From Cyclospora cayetanensis (lineage: Eukaryota; Apicomplexa; Conoidasida; Eucoccidiorida; Eimeriidae), in NCBI RefSeq assembly GCF_002999335.1, contig NW_020312064.1, forward strand, positions 1 through 64,000: a DNA stretch of 64,000 nucleotides. Direction: 5' to 3'. The notes under the pieces are model-generated. The model was not told the DNA's origin. It made no database searches and saw only the letters and a program-made list of their open reading frames with translations. Positions 1 through 15,200 of this stretch are shown one piece after another (position 1 is the stretch's first letter; every line of letters starts with the position of its first letter). A program made the translations under genes and the position numbers.

Positions 1-2400
1 CGGTGAGTGCTCTGAGTCTGTGCATGGAATCTATTGGTTTGCGCTGCCCCTAAGGGACTCGCATGATTTGGGCAGCGTTGCGGACACCCCTCCCATCATT
101 CTTCATCAATGCTAAATTCTCAAGAGTGGTCGTCTTCTTCAGTCTGGAGGAATGCACGAGCTTAATGTAATGTGCATCGATTCCTCGTAATGTGCTTCCT
201 GAATGGTTGGGAACAAAGCGATGCACGGTTATTGGTTAGGCAGGATGCTTGCTTGTTAATTGGTGTGATCACTGAACGTGCATTGTAAAGGAGTGTCGAT
301 CATCATAGGACTATCGCGCTGTGCGCAATTTCCTTGCTTTTTTCGCCGCGTTGTCAGGCAATGATGGAGCTATAGTATGGGAGGAATGATGGGTTTCCTT
401 TACCCCTCGGTTTGTAGGATCCTTATCTGGTATACAACATGGAGAATTGTTATTACTTTACCAGACGCCGTATGATGGAAAACAGCTCTTGGTCGTATGC
501 AGCATGCTGTTTCTGAGCAGCTAGCATTTGGTTTTTATGAAGCGCACTGGCTTGCTCCCTTGGTTCCGCGGTCTGTGAACTGTTTCAGTATATGGGCTTG
601 CTAGCAGATTATGAGGTTTGTTGACACGTGAAGCTGTCAAGGTTATGGGACTTTGCTTTAAGGCCTTCGCTGCTGGAGCTGTCTTTCTAATTTCGTAGAA
701 CTTCTTGCATTTTCGCATGTAAGTATTTTTGTGGCTGTATACTAGTGAACGGCACCATTGGGCTGGGAGAAGCGAATGCAGTTAGCAAGTTGCCTACTTA
801 GACACTTGCTCGGCAGGAGCAATCCATAGTCGCTAGGGTTGCCAATAAGGCAATTCATCTATGGGTCGTTCGGAGCTGCTAGATTACAGCCACTGCACTG
901 AAAGGCATCCTACAAACGAATGCTGCTGGTGCATGAGTAGCTTGACGATATGCAAAAGGCATTCTTGAAGCATCTCTTAACGGCGTTGGCATTGCTCTAT
1001 GCCTGTTGGTTATCGTGCGTGTACGATGCTTTCTTTGCCGTTCGTTGTAAATGTTTTTCTATGGACTGATGAGATTGTTCTTCGAACCGCTGGAGGCTAC
1101 TGCGACGTGTCTTCTTAGCCGAATAGCTATTTGTAAACAGCGTGTATTTGGCTGCTTGAGAAAAGTATTGTGTAGCTAAGCTGATACGCTTTTTGTATCT
1201 ACGGGGCAAATGATTCCCAAGAATGCGTGCTGAAGCTATATGCGGAGCAAGTGGACATGTCAGATCGATGATGCCTTGATTTCAGTTTGTCTGATTTACA
1301 TTCATAATGGTCTCTTATTAAGAATATAGTTCTATCGGTATATCTGGATACTTGTGGCATCTGGTTTTAAGTGCGAATACGCTGGTATCGTGGCCGACAG
1401 CGACCAGGCCGTGAGCAGCAGATACGAATGTGCAAGACATAACTGGTTGCTACCCAGCTGCGTGCCGTCGACAGCTATACGGATTCACTCCAGGAACAGG
1501 CAGCCATTCCCATCCCGTGTGATGGTCAATGATCTCTTAAAAGTGTTTGTGCTTCTTGATTAGCAGAATCACCTTCTATAGTTCATTGCTTGTTTAAGCC
1601 TACCAAGTAGTGCGGACTTTGTTTCCATGGTCGTTACTGGCGGGGTGAATGATGGGTGGCATTTCTCGCAGGAGAGCCAAGGTACTGATTATTTCATGGG
1701 CCAAACGACTAAAAAAGCCGGTACGATGCGTTATCTTCAATGCGGTTTCACGTTTCGCAAAGTAGAAAAGTTTGAGAAAACACTCCGCCTCATCGGTACT
1801 TATCATAACATGATGAGCTTTCTTTTTGAGCGACAGTAAGCAAAGACATTTACTTTTGTTGACGTGTTTGCCTGTATAAGTCCCTCTTGAAGATGCTTGA
1901 TTAAAACCAAGTTTACCAGAAAATTGCTTCAAGGCATAGCATTCACCTGTGAATTTAGTGCCGAAGATTCGAGCGGTTTCTACTAGCTGCCGCCATACTG
2001 CACGAAGTATAAGTCACACTATTTGCTACTAGGATGTATTTACGCGTATTTTAGAGGTAGTGTGTTTTACAGCAATGCTGGCTCATAAACATCTCAGTTG
2101 GGCTTGCTATGTAGACAGTTGTCGTCTCAGGTTTCCTGGAAACACGAGTACTTCTAACAAGTTTTTTTTTTAGCTTACAGTTGCAGACATGCGTGTTGTG
2201 GTATTTTTTGTAGTCTCTCAACTCGTTTAGATCATATGTGTGAGGTGGCAGGCTGAGGTGGTGAACGCCAACAATCTTGTGTTCGATATAGTGTATAATT
2301 CGTAGTGGGCAGTACCTGCATTTCTTCATGAGCGGCAAACAATCGCTCGCAGAGGAACATTTGTCAAAACCCTTGTTGCTGCCGAAAAACCAGTGCACGC
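1..2400. other. Unassigned sequence, no gene seen
   Basis: Only short open frames in all six frames. None shows a recognisable motif or a chain of phase-compatible exons. No RNA gene or long repeat was recognised. Confidence 0.5.
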
Positions 2401-5400
2401 TCTTAGGTAATCTCGTAGAATTATAGAAATGCGCGTGTAACATTTAGTTATAGGGAGTATGGTTCACTGTGAGAATTTGAGCTTAACGGTGCGTGCTCAC
2501 ATCCAGAAAAATATTGAAACTGATTTTAATCCAGTTGCCTTCAATAAGTCTTAATGCAGGTGTCACTGGGGAAGACCACCAGGCAAAAACATCAAATTGT
2601 AAGTTGTGCTCATTTTGGACAGTTTGGGAAGAACGAGCCATGCAGGCACTCATACATTCCTGAGCAAGCAGAAAATAGGTGGACTTTAGCAATTTAAAAT
2701 TAAGCTTCGCTTACTGTGAAGCCATGCATTTTCCAGCATTGGCTGTCTTCTGCATGTATACTGCGGACGCGTACTACTCGCTAAGAAAGCAGGACAGAAA
2801 CGGTACAGGTTATATTGAATCACCTATTGTGGATAAAGCAGAAAGCGAATCAAAAAATGACCGTTGTTGAGTGGAAAGCTTATAATATCCAGCGCGAAGG
2901 GACCCTGAACTTTTATTCTTTTCCTGATGATACAGCTTCAAAACGTTTGTTCATAGAGAAAATCGTTTTAGTACAAGGTAACCCCCACTGCATTTTTCCG
3001 AAAGAAAAAAACGGCTGTAAGCGGATCTTCAGCATTACGGTTTCCCTGGTTTCGATAAGCAGCTGAGAACAAACTCGTTCTTTTTTCTCTTTTTTTTGAC
3101 ACTAAAAAGCGTTTCGCCACTACCCGAACACATACAAAAGAATATCTTGTTCCTAAATTAAGAACATGAAATTGTCGACACTAGAGAGCGTGCGGAAAAG
3201 GCAGTAAACTAGGGCGAACTGCCACAATTGCTGCAAATTTATTTCGCCCTTTTGAAAAATTGAATACGCGTCACTGGAGCTCCAGCTTTCGTTAATCGTA
3301 AAACCTTCAAAGTTTGATGGTTAACTACTTTCTTTGATCGTATTGAAAACCTGTAAACGTTGTGACGCACATGACACACTAGCGTGTCGCATATCATTGT
3401 GTGATGTTTTTTCCCACACTACCAAATGCTGCCAATAGCGAAACAGCATGTAGAGCATAAAAATACATTCTCGAATATGTCAAATTTTGTTTTTTTTTTA
3501 GGAACGCTAACGAAAAGCTGTTGCGGTTTCGGACAGCTGCAGTTCCGTGAATTTTCAAGTCGATGTGAAATATGATCCATTTTCATTGAACAGATTTTCT
3601 ACTAAAGTTAATTGTAGTATACAGCATAGATTTCTATATAAGAGTATCATAGCATGTTTATAATTTAATGTCTGTGCGTCGAGAGAAGCTCGAAAGCCTC
3701 AAACAGAGCTGCAGCGTACAAAATCACTCATGAACTAAGAGGCTGACACCTAACTGGTAATCATCCACCACGCTAGAGCACCGCAGAACTGTTTGCTAAA
3801 ACTGCTGACCCAAAATAAATAGAAAATATTAAAACTCAGGCATTATTATTTGTTATTCATTTTAGCTGTACATTTGTGTTAATTTCTCTGACAGCAGATT
3901 CGCAGAATTCAAATACTCGTTTTATCCGACAGACACCATGCAGAGACTCTTGGAAAAAACAACTTCTAGTTGTCATGGCAGTGTACCGCCATCCACTAGT
4001 TCAATGGAAAACCTTTTTAATTTGCATGGTAGATAGCTCATTTCACCTAAAGCTATCGCATGGTCCATGTAGCCTAAATAATCTTTGACAGCTAGATTCT
4101 AGAGCAGGTTATTTTTGTGTGAGAGAATTAATAAGAGTCATATGATAGCAAACGCAGTGTTACACTTCACAGAAAAATGCGATAATGCACATGGTTTTAC
4201 GTAAAGCATGCTTTATAATCTTTGCGCATTTAAAGCTGAGCATGCTAGGCTAAATGGATGCAGAGTATTGTTGTTTGACGCACAGATTATTAGCTGTAAA
4301 GAAACGTTCAAGCCTTGGATGTGAACTTAAAAATAATCATTTTGCAGACACCAAAGAATACCATACATTCAAAGCTAGCTTCCTTTAAAATTTATGGGCC
4401 TGTCAGCATTCGGTCTGTCGAAGCTATCGATGTGTTTTTTTAGAAAACCCTTCAGAAAAAATGCACGTTTTCTGCTTGGGAATAATTTGGATAGCTGAGG
4501 GGACTGCCAATAGACTGACAGCATTTGCGCCAAAACATTCAACTTGCACTGAGTCGAGTAAACACAATGTACTCAATGCTTAATACACCTAAAGGACAAT
4601 GTAGCTTAAAAAAGTCATATTTTCCGCAATCGAAACGCTTGTTAATTGTGTACAACTGCAGTAAGAATAAGCTTTTTGGTTTTTATTTACCTCACAATCG
4701 TCTGACTCTTGACCGCAGGCTAATGCTTGATCATTTATTATTCCTTCATTTTAGAGTCGTTCCAAGGATCGGAAGGTTTCTTGGTTGCGTTGGAAACTTA
4801 AACTGCAAATTGCTTTGTGCTTCAAAACCCGTACGTTAATTTCGTTATCATTAAAGAAGTAAATGTACAGCTTGATGAATCAACAAAATAGGCTTTCTCG
4901 ATATACCTCATATATTGATGCCTTGAACAAATTGTTTAAAACTTATACTGCAACAAAAAAAAGGTCACATGTCCTATAATAGTGTAATGAAAGAGCTAGC
5001 ACACTACCATCAACAAAGCCAAATCATTATTAGATATACATGTAGAAAAACCAGAAATTAACTAGATTTTCTTTTACAGAAAGAAGATCTATTTGTCACC
5101 AAACTGTAACGCTCTGCCAAAAAAAAAGTATGACACAATTTATGACATGTTTCAGATGACATGCTCACGCGCTTCCGAAATAAGTAACACAGAAGTAACA
5201 GCACGCATAAATCACGGAGACTATAGGACACACACTCCTAATATTAGAGTTCCCGAATTGTTGGAAATCTTATTTCGTCAAATGTAAACCGGTGTGCACG
5301 GATTAAAATTTTTGACTACTTCGCAATATTAACAGAGTAAATGGCTTTTTGTAAACAAACAAAATTTACTTACTCTCATGCAAAGTAGCATTTGTTTGTA

Positions 5401-7450
5401 ATGTGTGCTTTTTTCCAGGAAAGAAATAATCTTCATGCATTTCTGCTATTTAAAAACAACACAAACAAATTTAATGCTTCTGACTTTATTTACTAAACTT
5501 GATACATGCTCTAAGCTTTTTTAACTGTCGTTTTTGCGTCTATCCTAAAATGCAAATTATATATGCAAATTTTTTAAAAAAGGCAGTTTAGCAGGTCTGG
5601 GTATTAGCGAAGTAAACCTGTTTGTGGAGTGATCAATTAAATTGAAAATTTACACCTAGACCGTCCTATACGGTCGCTTTTCTAGTTACTCGAAGTATTG
5701 CATTTAAAATACTGATACCAGTAATGTCATAATTATGGAATCTTTACACACCGCTACACGATCGTATGATCATAAAACGACGGCTTTTATACAATTCGTT
5801 CAAACCAGAAAAGCAACTTTGTCACGCACCTCTCCAGGTATACGCACAAAAACTGGTTCATCTAGAAAGACGAATAAGAACCGTGAAAGAAATCTTGCTT
5901 GTCAAATGTGCATCGACTTGTTATCATCAACGAAAGTCACCGAGCCACAAACAGGTCTCAACCTTAACGCCAGTAGAGCAGTAAACACAGATGACCTACT
6001 GATGCAAAATGACCTTTCTTTTTTAGAAAATAAACGAAGTAGGTTGAAGGAGCTTCCTCTACCAAAAACCCGAAAAGAAACGCCTCTTTTTATACTTCAC
6101 TATTTCAGAGCTTTATCATTCAATGCGATTTCTTACAACATGCGTTTAACGACGCATGTATAATCAAAGATTTTTTAAAATTCACAGAAAGTCATGCATT
6201 TCAGGCGTGTCCATTGATATGTAACCCGTTCCACCACCTAGATAAATATCGTAGTCGCTGGAAGCTTTTTCAGTCGTTTCTGGTGCTTGGATCTAGCACG
6301 ATTACACCATTGGACTCTCGCATCAAGACTTATTTTTTAAGTTACTTGACAAACAGCAGCATTTAAGGTAGAACAATTGCGAGACAAATCAAATACCTAG
6401 CATACGCTGTACGTATGATTTTAAATCTTTACAAAAACCCTTCTTTGATCTAGAACTTTTGGAATTATATACACACGTTGCCAAACAACTGGATATGATT
6501 TTTCTTACGTAGAATAATTACACAGTACCAGGAGGAGAACATGTTCTATATTCTGTATAATAGATGATGGTCGAGGTTGTAAAAACAATGTGTCATTATG
6601 TTTCGGTAACGCAAAAGGCAAATTCACCCTTAGGGTTACACTCTCCCTATAGTTCAACTCGCGTTCATACTTACGAACATCCTGTCATCAGGAACGTTCT
6701 GTGAAAAACTTGCAGATTTCTACGAAGTTCCAGTGTGGCAGCACTTTTCACTTAAAATACGACGATTCCTGCCCAGATGAATACACCCACAGTCAGTAAA
6801 AAGCAGGTTATAGGTAAGCATACCGCAGATTCGGGACACACCGGAAACCTGCTGCGGAAAAGCACACAAGAACGTCTGCGTTTCAGCAGAGAATAACAAT
6901 GGGTATACTACATCTGCCATAACGGCTAGTGCTCTCTGCATCCTCATTTATCTCCTGCTGTTAATATTTTCTGAAAAAACCTTTTGACCCATGTATCATC
7001 AAATTATGCAATTGTAAGACCAAGCATACCGATGAGTTTCTTCCTGGAACAAAACATACCACAAATAGCGTCGATGTACACCCTCTGACGTGAAAATTAG
7101 TAAGCGCGCACGCCCACGAACAATACAACGTGCAAGAAAAAGAAACATCTCTAAATGATTCCTACAGTGAGTAATTCATTACAGTCCGTACAAGAATATG
7201 GGCTAAAGCTCTTTCTTCTGCTCGTCATCATGCGGACTACCATGAGAGACTCAGTGTGTACTCTTGCAGCCTATGAAATACAGATCAAAAAATAGCTACA
7301 CAAAACTTCGTCCGTGCCAATCCAAGCAGACAAATGACTAAACATCACTAGCAAGATCCTGACACGAGCGAAATAGCATTCTTCGGTTGCTGAAAGCTGC
7401 CAAACTCACTTAAAACCTCTTCAATGATTCAATAAAGTTTTCTTGGATAC
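2400..7450. other. AT-rich, gene-free stretch
   Basis: The base composition is visibly richer in A and T than the coding half of the window, with many short A and T runs. Open frames are short apart from one of 142 codons at 5735-6163. No coding pattern, RNA gene or tandem array was recognised. Confidence 0.5.
5735..6163 (+). CDS. Doubtful hypothetical ORF, 142 codons, in AT-rich DNA
   Basis: An ATG-initiated frame of 142 codons, notable only because stop codons should be frequent in such AT-rich DNA. The product would be rich in Thr, Ser, Lys and Arg, with no membrane segment, signal peptide or motif that I recognise. No phase-compatible neighbouring exon was found. It may be a chance open frame or one exon of an unresolved gene. 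Confidence 0.15.
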   Translation: MESLHTATRSYDHKTTAFIQFVQTRKATLSRTSPGIRTKTGSSRKTNKNRERNLACQMCIDLLSSTKVTEPQTGLNLNASRAVNTDDLLMQNDLSFLENKRSRLKELPLPKTRKETPLFILHYFRALSFNAISYNMRLTTHV

Positions 7451-10400
7451 TGCTCCCCTTCAAAGCATCACTCCTATGCAAATTGTACATAAGGCAACCC
7501 CTGTCAGAACAAAAGCGAACCCCAGAACACTACATTCCGTCGATATGCTCAATATCTGAAACATACGAGAATCATCTCGGAGTCCTAGCTAAACCCAATA
7601 CTACGAGGTCGCTACACATCATTAGCGGGCAAGTAGCTCATAAAACAGCTTTGCAGTGTGCAGCAACCTGCAAACAATGGTCAGAACACACCGATCGAAT
7701 AATTGCATTGTCCACGTCAGTGATTATAACCCACGGGTCGGGATAATGTGCTTCCACAAGCGAGACAAAATCCATCCGCAACTGATCAGATGAACAAAAT
7801 AGTCGAAGTAGTTAGTACAGTTGCGATTCTTTCACCACTGAATATTTCCTCTCACCCTGCCAAGCTTCCGAGAAGCCTAAGTACAAAGAACTGCCAAGCC
7901 TGGAGATCAATCTATGTTTCAACGTTCTTCAAACCATTCGTGGAATTCATCATACCGCCCAGGGAGCCGTGGCGCGATCGAAAATCTTCGGCGGGGCAAA
8001 GAACTGCTGGGTTCGAGTTCAGAGAAATGCCGAAGTTCCAATGGCTTGACTAGGGAAGTAGGTAGGGGAGCGCCACATGTTGGGGAGTTTACCTCAGCAA
8101 GCCACAAATCTGCTGCTGCGTCATCACGCTACTCGACATCGTCGTGAGTACCTCTTTCTGGAACTGAACTTTAGTGCCCTGCTCACGCGCTGCCTCGAAC
8201 ATCTGCTTTCATCTACAGGAACAACATTAGAGGTTCCCTGTTGTTATGCAAGGAACATAGACCATGATGTACCCAGCAGAAAAGTCAACGTCCTTCAACA
8301 TGCAGAAGCATACAAACACTTCATTAACCGCCCCCACAGGAGTGCCTGTTTCATTTCATCCTGATGCAAACTCATAGACACTGGATCTGGCGGAATTATT
8401 TGGCAAAAAATTACTGAATGGCTCCTCTAGCATTGCAGAGGGTAACGTCGATTTTTACGGTTGCTGTTGCTTAAACCATCACATACACCGTGACCAATCT
8501 GTTAACAGTAAACATTCTCGATGTTAACCAACTGGACGTTGGTAGACGGATCGTGGTAATCTATCAGTAGATCACACAGGTTAAAATGCGACTGTTGATC
8601 ACCGCAACACGCAACAAAACGAAGGTTTCGCCTGCAATAAGCTCAGTTTACTTCTAGCGCAAACTGTAGAGCAACTGAAGCTGTAGTGTACACAGCATAG
8701 TGCAGGTCATTTCTTAGGTGATGCCTGGTCGCTGAGCTTCCTCTGGATGGCATTCAGATCTACGCGGGGGTCCACTATCTAGCCGCCTCCCAAAGTCAGT
8801 TAACTTTCCTTCCTGCTAACTCTCTTGCGTTCTTCGAAAAAGAACTGCAGAACCATTACAGATTCTTGGTTGCCCGAGTACTCCATAGGCTAGTAAGTGG
8901 TGCAGATTGACTGCTGCTTCCTAAAAGTGCCAGCCGACTCGTTCCCGCGAAAGCCGCAGGCGGAAGAGGGAGTGACGAAATCGCCGGACTGGCCTGCAAA
9001 GAGCGCGGCAACAGCGACACACGACCTCCGCAGTCGATGCTAAACAAAAAGCCGAAGCAGACCTCAGAACCAGTTAAAGCGCACCGCACGACAGTGAAAA
9101 ACTTTCAACAAATGATGGCAGCTCATCTGGCGAGCTCCTTACCCCTGGCATCCAAGATGTATAGCAGAGCGAAAGGCAATAAAACTCCTGCCTACCAAAG
9201 ATATCACTGAAGAACTGCAGCCGGCGGACGATCAGCAAGACACACCGCTCCAGCTGGCCATTTGCCTTATAAGCGCCGTCACGAAAGACTGCCGCGAAAT
9301 GTAAACACAGCAGATGCGCCTGAGGAAGTCGTTGCATTAAAGCATTGGCACAGCGAGAAATTCAGCTATCGAAGCAGGCTGGGACTGGGGGAGCGTGTGT
9401 TGTAACACCACTCAATGAGGAGAGTATTGTCTCTTAGGAGCGAGCGTGACTGACGACTCCCCTAGGAGGAGACTCTCAGGGAAATCTTATCCACAATCAG
9501 GCGACCGTCAAGCTACAACGCATGCCTTATTCATTCTGGCCAGTGCTATTTTCATCCATTCGGCCATATGGAAGTAAAGTGGGCATCTTATGGCTGAGGT
9601 ATGCCGACACTATAAATCACGAGCACAGTCCTCGACGAGCTGAGGAAACCAAAAGTTGATAAGCCAAATTGCCTTCTCTTTTGCCGGTTCGCCTATGCTC
9701 GTGGTGAAGCAAGAAGATAGACCATGTAAGCGGCAATGGTGTATGAGGAAAAACTGCAAGGAACGGAAAGTCAGAAGCATATCCCCCAGATGTTCACTAC
9801 CACGCTTCGCAAGCGCTAAACACACTAAGGGATGCCAAAGTACTTGTGACAGTGGACATGAAACGGGTCTTATACTCGATAGGCGTGGCACGGGAGGATC
9901 AGTACAAGATTGCACTTTATACGTGTACTAATGCTATGTTTCCGCTTGACGTTATCAGAAGCGCAATCGTCTGCATGTATGTTTTGCTGTAGAGCGTTAC
10001 CAGAGCTTCTTACGCCAAGCCAAATCTTGCATTCTGTTGCAGCTCAGAAACATGTCCGAGCTTCAGGAAGGACGCTTTTGGCAATTCGTCAAATGAATGC
10101 TTCGTTAGTTCTGGTAGAGGAGGGGAAAACCTTAGCCCCTCGAGGATCTAGGCAAAAGAAAACAACAGTCATGTGCAGCACTTTCTTGGTGTCACCAGCT
10201 ACTGCTGCATCTTCAAGTGGCCAGCGTTCACCACTATGACAAGTCTACTTGTGGAACTCAGGAAAAAGTGATAAAGTTCCAGTCGACTGAGAAGCAGACT
10301 ATAGAGGTGAAATTTTTGCAGCATAGACCTGATCACTTCCCTACACATCTGGGGCTTTACCGCAGCAATAGTTTTGGCTGTGCTTCCTTGATACTATCCC

Positions 10401-13400
10401 CTTTATCAGACTGATCAACAGCAATTTACTCCATTAGGCTAAGAGGCTTGTAGGGACTTTACGCATGGTTACTCACACTATGAACGACATGAAACCTGTG
10501 CCGCAATGCACAACAACTTTCACTTCCCCCAATCTGAAGAGGCTCACCTTCTTTGAGAATCTGCAGTAAGTAGAAACGGCGATATCAGTGCCAGCAGGAG
10601 TATGCAGGCCTTGCAAGCGGTTAAGTACTGCAAGGTAATGGATTGTCAACGGTGACGACGAAACTCCAAAAACCCTACTGCAAATTAAGGCTCACTGGCC
10701 GCTTGCTTATGATCTACATCAAATAAGTTGGGCGAATTTGCTTTTACTTTTAACAACGTGTGTCCTCAGTATGTCGTCAACCAAGCACACAGCTATAGCA
10801 CAACAGGCCATGGGTATCAAGAAAGTAGAATAACCGTTCTGCGTGTTTCATTTGTCCTGGAATGATTAGAGAACAAGTGGAATGTTGGTCACGCTTGATC
10901 ACATCCCAAAAGGTACCCATGGAACCCGCTGCATCACCCCAACCTCTGCAACTCCTCAGAAGAAGCTAGGTGGAAACGTAATCGGATGTCACCATAGCAT
11001 TGCCGGACTGTGCGAAAAGAAAAGATGCAGCTCTCACCCAGGCAAATGACATCAGAAAAGAAATCACATTTCGTCATCAAGCCTGCTAACCTAAGGCCAG
11101 CTAATGCCTTCAATCTGTTGGCAGAGCGTGCTGTGTGTTATCGATGGGTTACCAGCTGAGCGTGCCTCTCACCTTATTGCGCGAGCCTTTTTGCCTTGTA
11201 GAGCTCCTTGGCATCACATCCAAAAGCCTGAGAGCATAAGAAAGAGCCTGGCAGACACAATTTGATGCCGAGACGGACCGTGCTCACCATACGCGAGCAA
11301 ATTTTGCTCACAAATTTTTTAGTGATCGAAAGTCATGGTAGTTGCTACTTGGTACAGCGAACGCGGCACACCTGCAAAATCTCCATTTTCATAGGCATGA
11401 GGCGTTTCATACTCAAGATGAGTCATGTATCTACATACCTCGTAGCTCGATCTGGTTAATAAGCTTGAATCCAAGATTTCCTCTCATGAAACTAATTTTT
11501 CTCCGACCGGTTGGCCATGTGGCACAACATATCTTGCAAGCCCTGACCGCACAGCACTGCGCAGACAAACGCCATAGAGAAGTAGAATCTACTGAAGGGA
11601 ACTGGGTGTCGCTGCCCTCCCGCTTCATGCGGCCACTCAGAGCAGCCAGGATTCAGGCTTGTTTTGTTGCGCTCTTCAGAAGTCTACAGTGCAGAATTGC
11701 CTTCACAGCTCACCTTCATTCATCCATGTCACAGCATGCCTCTTTTTCGTATTTCTGTCTTCCAGTGACTGGACGCGCTCAGAAAATACGTTTCAAGAAG
11801 ACTGTTGACAGCTGGCCACTCAGCGGGTAGATGGTGTTGATTCAAAACAAGATATCTAATTGGTGCTGCCAGACTCATTAAATAGAGGTGGAGAAACTTT
11901 CTACTACAGTTGGAACTATTTCCAACATAGCGCTGCGAAGAAAAAAGCCATCACCAGCCTGAAAGCAAGGACCTCATCCGCGCCTTAAGGCTGACACACA
12001 GCAGCGATCAGCGCCTGAGAAATCCAGATGGAACCAGGATAGGTGGCATGACCTGAACTGGTGTGTGGTAGATCGACTACGCAATGGGGAAAATAAAGGG
12101 AATCCCCTGGGCCACTCACGGCTTGACGGAGCAGGCAAAGGAAATGCTATTTACTGGCCTGCTGCAAAATCGTCGATGCGTTGATTTTTTTTGGAAGACA
12201 TGTTGACAGCCTTGAGCTGCATGCGCTTCACAAAGATCTGTCGAATCCTGCCTGTAATTTGTTCTCCTGCCACGTGTGACACGGGGTAATGCATGTCGTT
12301 GACTTCAATGTAGATTAGAAGCGTGTGTTCAATTTCATCGACTGTTAGTGGTTTTTCATTTCATGCACCTGCATAAGTAATATCACAATTCTTTTATTCA
12401 ACTGATTGGGGTTCGCCTAGACGCTATCGAGAGACAGGTTTGCGTGAGATGCATACAGGAGAAGCTCTATCTTTGCCATCGCGCTAGACTTTTGCTTTAT
12501 GCATCTTTCCCATGTTTGCCTAATTTTCTTACTCCCCTGTTGGTTCTTCCTCTTTAATTCTGTTTAAAGGATGGGTTCAATGCTGACCTAAAGGTACGTT
12601 TCTGCGCTTGTATATTTCCTGCACTCTACTATGATGAGAAGTTGAATTACAAAGCTTCAACAGTAAGTCTTGCCTCCAGGAGCTTTTTCGCATTCAAAGG
12701 CGCGCTATAGGCATTAACGCCAAAGCACCAGAGCAACTGCGTGCCTATGGTGTATCAGAGTACCCCACCCCTATATAACATTATCATGGAAGTACAATAA
12801 AGTCAAAAATAATATTTCCCTCAATCCTTTTAATCGCGCAGCCAAATTTTAATCATTCAATGCAGACGCTTATCCCTTCGCCCTATTCCCAATAGCTAAG
12901 CCTAACAAGCAAGTCGAGACTGACTCTACGCACGGCTGAAGAATGTGCATAAACACCAACTTTAGCCAGGAACCTGTGATTCAGGCGGAGCCGGTGCCAG
13001 CTGGACTACTGGGGAAGCTACTCTGAAGCCTCAACTTGCCCCCCACGAAATATGGAACGCAAAGACTACATTCAATGACCCGACGATCTTGATACGTCGA
13101 TTTTGCTTAGATTTGGCTCGTACTGTGAGAATCCTAGTTTATTTAACTAAACGCTTTGAAGACGCCATTTGAATTGCCCTTTGTTCCCGCGTTTCGTACT
13201 CGGTGGGCCCCCTCCTGGACTCCTGCAAGTAAGGCCGCACCAACAAAAGAGGAAAGTGCGTTAGTTTTATTTGAGAAAGACACACATTAATGTTATGGAA
13301 GTTCGCATGAACTTTGGGGAAGGCTCAGGAAAGTGGCCATCGTAAGTGGCATAATGCGCGGGCACAGACTGTATTAAAACCCATCACCACTCCCTCGTCT

Positions 13401-15200
13401 TAAGGAAGCTCAGAACAGCGTTGGGGCTGTTTAGTAGATTCTGCTCAAGTATCAGTGGTAGTAGAAGGCATCTTTTTGTTGATGGAGGTGATAGGACAGC
13501 AGACGAGCCGCCTGGCGTAGACCTGAGGTGAAGCGGGTGGAGCTACACTTCGCACTTTGAACTCTCCGTCAATTGATTAAATGTAACGAGGAACTTGAAT
13601 CACGGGCTTGAATGTTTGTATATTAGAATTAGCACAGAACAGCGTTTCTAAATTGAAAGGAGAAGAATTGTTCTGTGCGTAGGCACTAGATGCAATGTAC
13701 AGTCAGGTGTAAATCCCTGGAATGACCGAGTGTTTTGCCACGTGGACCCCAGCGGTCTTTCTCTCCTCGCATGGGAGCGCTTAAAACCGTGGGGACGAAA
13801 CAAGCGAAGTTACGCTTAAATGGCGCTCAATAGCTTTCTATTAACTCTGTGCCGAGTCAAATATCCATATATTCAGATCTCCTATGAATCGCTACATCCG
13901 GTAGAACCGTGTGGTTCGATTTAGCTGTATCCGGCTCACCCACTTGATGAGGATGCTGGGTAATTCCATGAAGCCGCCATTCGGGCGCCTAGCTTCGACC
14001 ACATCATTGGGTAACTCAAGAGGCCTTAACTGTGCTATGTCGGCTGTTGGGGCAGTAGAGGGGAGCTTGCAAGGGGATGTGAACACAGTATCTTCACGGC
14101 TACCCCAAAAGAAGGATCTGTCATTTAATGTGAAGTTTCGGTAGATGCTTCGATGAGGTGATGCCAATCAGAAAAGTGTAAATTTTAGAGTACTTGCCCA
14201 TTCTCAGAGCTTTCAGTCGGCGGATTGAAGATGTACCTCGCTTTGAACCCTGAAGCTTAAGTGACATGAGTCCTCCTGGATGCAATTTAATGATGACTTC
14301 ATTTACGTGGAGGCAGTCGCCTGCATTCATGGCATCTTACCGTATAACCCTTGATATAATGCCCTCGCTCATCGGTTAATGCGGATATTGGCTTGACAGC
14401 AAGCTTTGATAAATCGAGAAAGTCGGAGCGGGGGAAGGTAGGTACAATCATGTTGTTTTTGAAAAAAATGATTCGTTGGTTCGCAGTAGCTAAAACCTAG
14501 CTGGGTAGCTGCTTTTCCTTGGAGTAATCGGGTGTACCCGAAGTGTCATATCAAGTAAAGAGAGGAGAGGCAATGACTCAGTGATGCAACAAGCGAGTGG
14601 TGGAGGATCCGCAAATGATTGACTACTTGAGGTTTCAGAAGCAAAAATCGCATTGTTTGCGTCTTTTGGTTTAATGTATAGCCAATTCGGAGTTCAGAGC
14701 CTCTGGACGCTGGGGCAGTCTTGATCAGCCGTAGCATACATTCGAGGGTGAGTGAGAAAAGAAAGCCGTAGTAGATCCGCGTTCCTACGCAGGCACAGCC
14801 AACCCTCTAACAACGCATTCGCTTTGTTCATGGGAAATAGGTCATGTAATGTGTAAACGAAAGCACATGCAAAGTCAGTGAACTCGACAATAGGTCTCCG
14901 CCCAGCAGGAGCAGGCTGCTCATCAGGTACAGTAGGTGGATCAGGGAGACTGACCCGCCTTCACACAAGCCACTTCGCCATGGTGGGGGTTTCAGAAGAT
15001 AGAGCTGCAGCTGTTGGCCCATCATGGGTCAATTTTGTTCTGATATGAGCTTGAGTTAATAGTCGAAAATCGCTAACGTTACTCGACACTCGATGCAAAG
15101 TGGATCTGCCACCGGAGGAGACCGTGCAAAAGTGTGACCTGCCTGTTCTCACGTTAGCTCAATCCCCAAGACTCGCGTTTGCGAACGGTTGGTAAAATAC
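7450..15200. other. Unassigned sequence, no gene seen
   Basis: Short overlapping frames on both strands with no recognisable protein motif. The composition is more balanced than in 2.4-7.4 kb. Parts may be remnants of retroelements like those at 15.2-18.95 kb, but I could not align them. Confidence 0.4.

Noticed and set aside
8000..8080. GGGTTCGAGTTC resembling a tRNA T-loop
   Set aside because: No matching acceptor, D or anticodon arms could be paired around it.
7919..8107. Minus-strand frame with ELEPSSSLPRRRFSIAPRLPG, resembling the leader before gypsy reverse transcriptase
   Set aside because: The expected reverse-transcriptase motif does not follow in any frame, and the resemblance is to a loose, proline-rich pattern.
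11342..11830. 162-codon plus-strand frame
   Set aside because: It begins with TTG, shows no motif and has irregular composition; most likely a chance opening.
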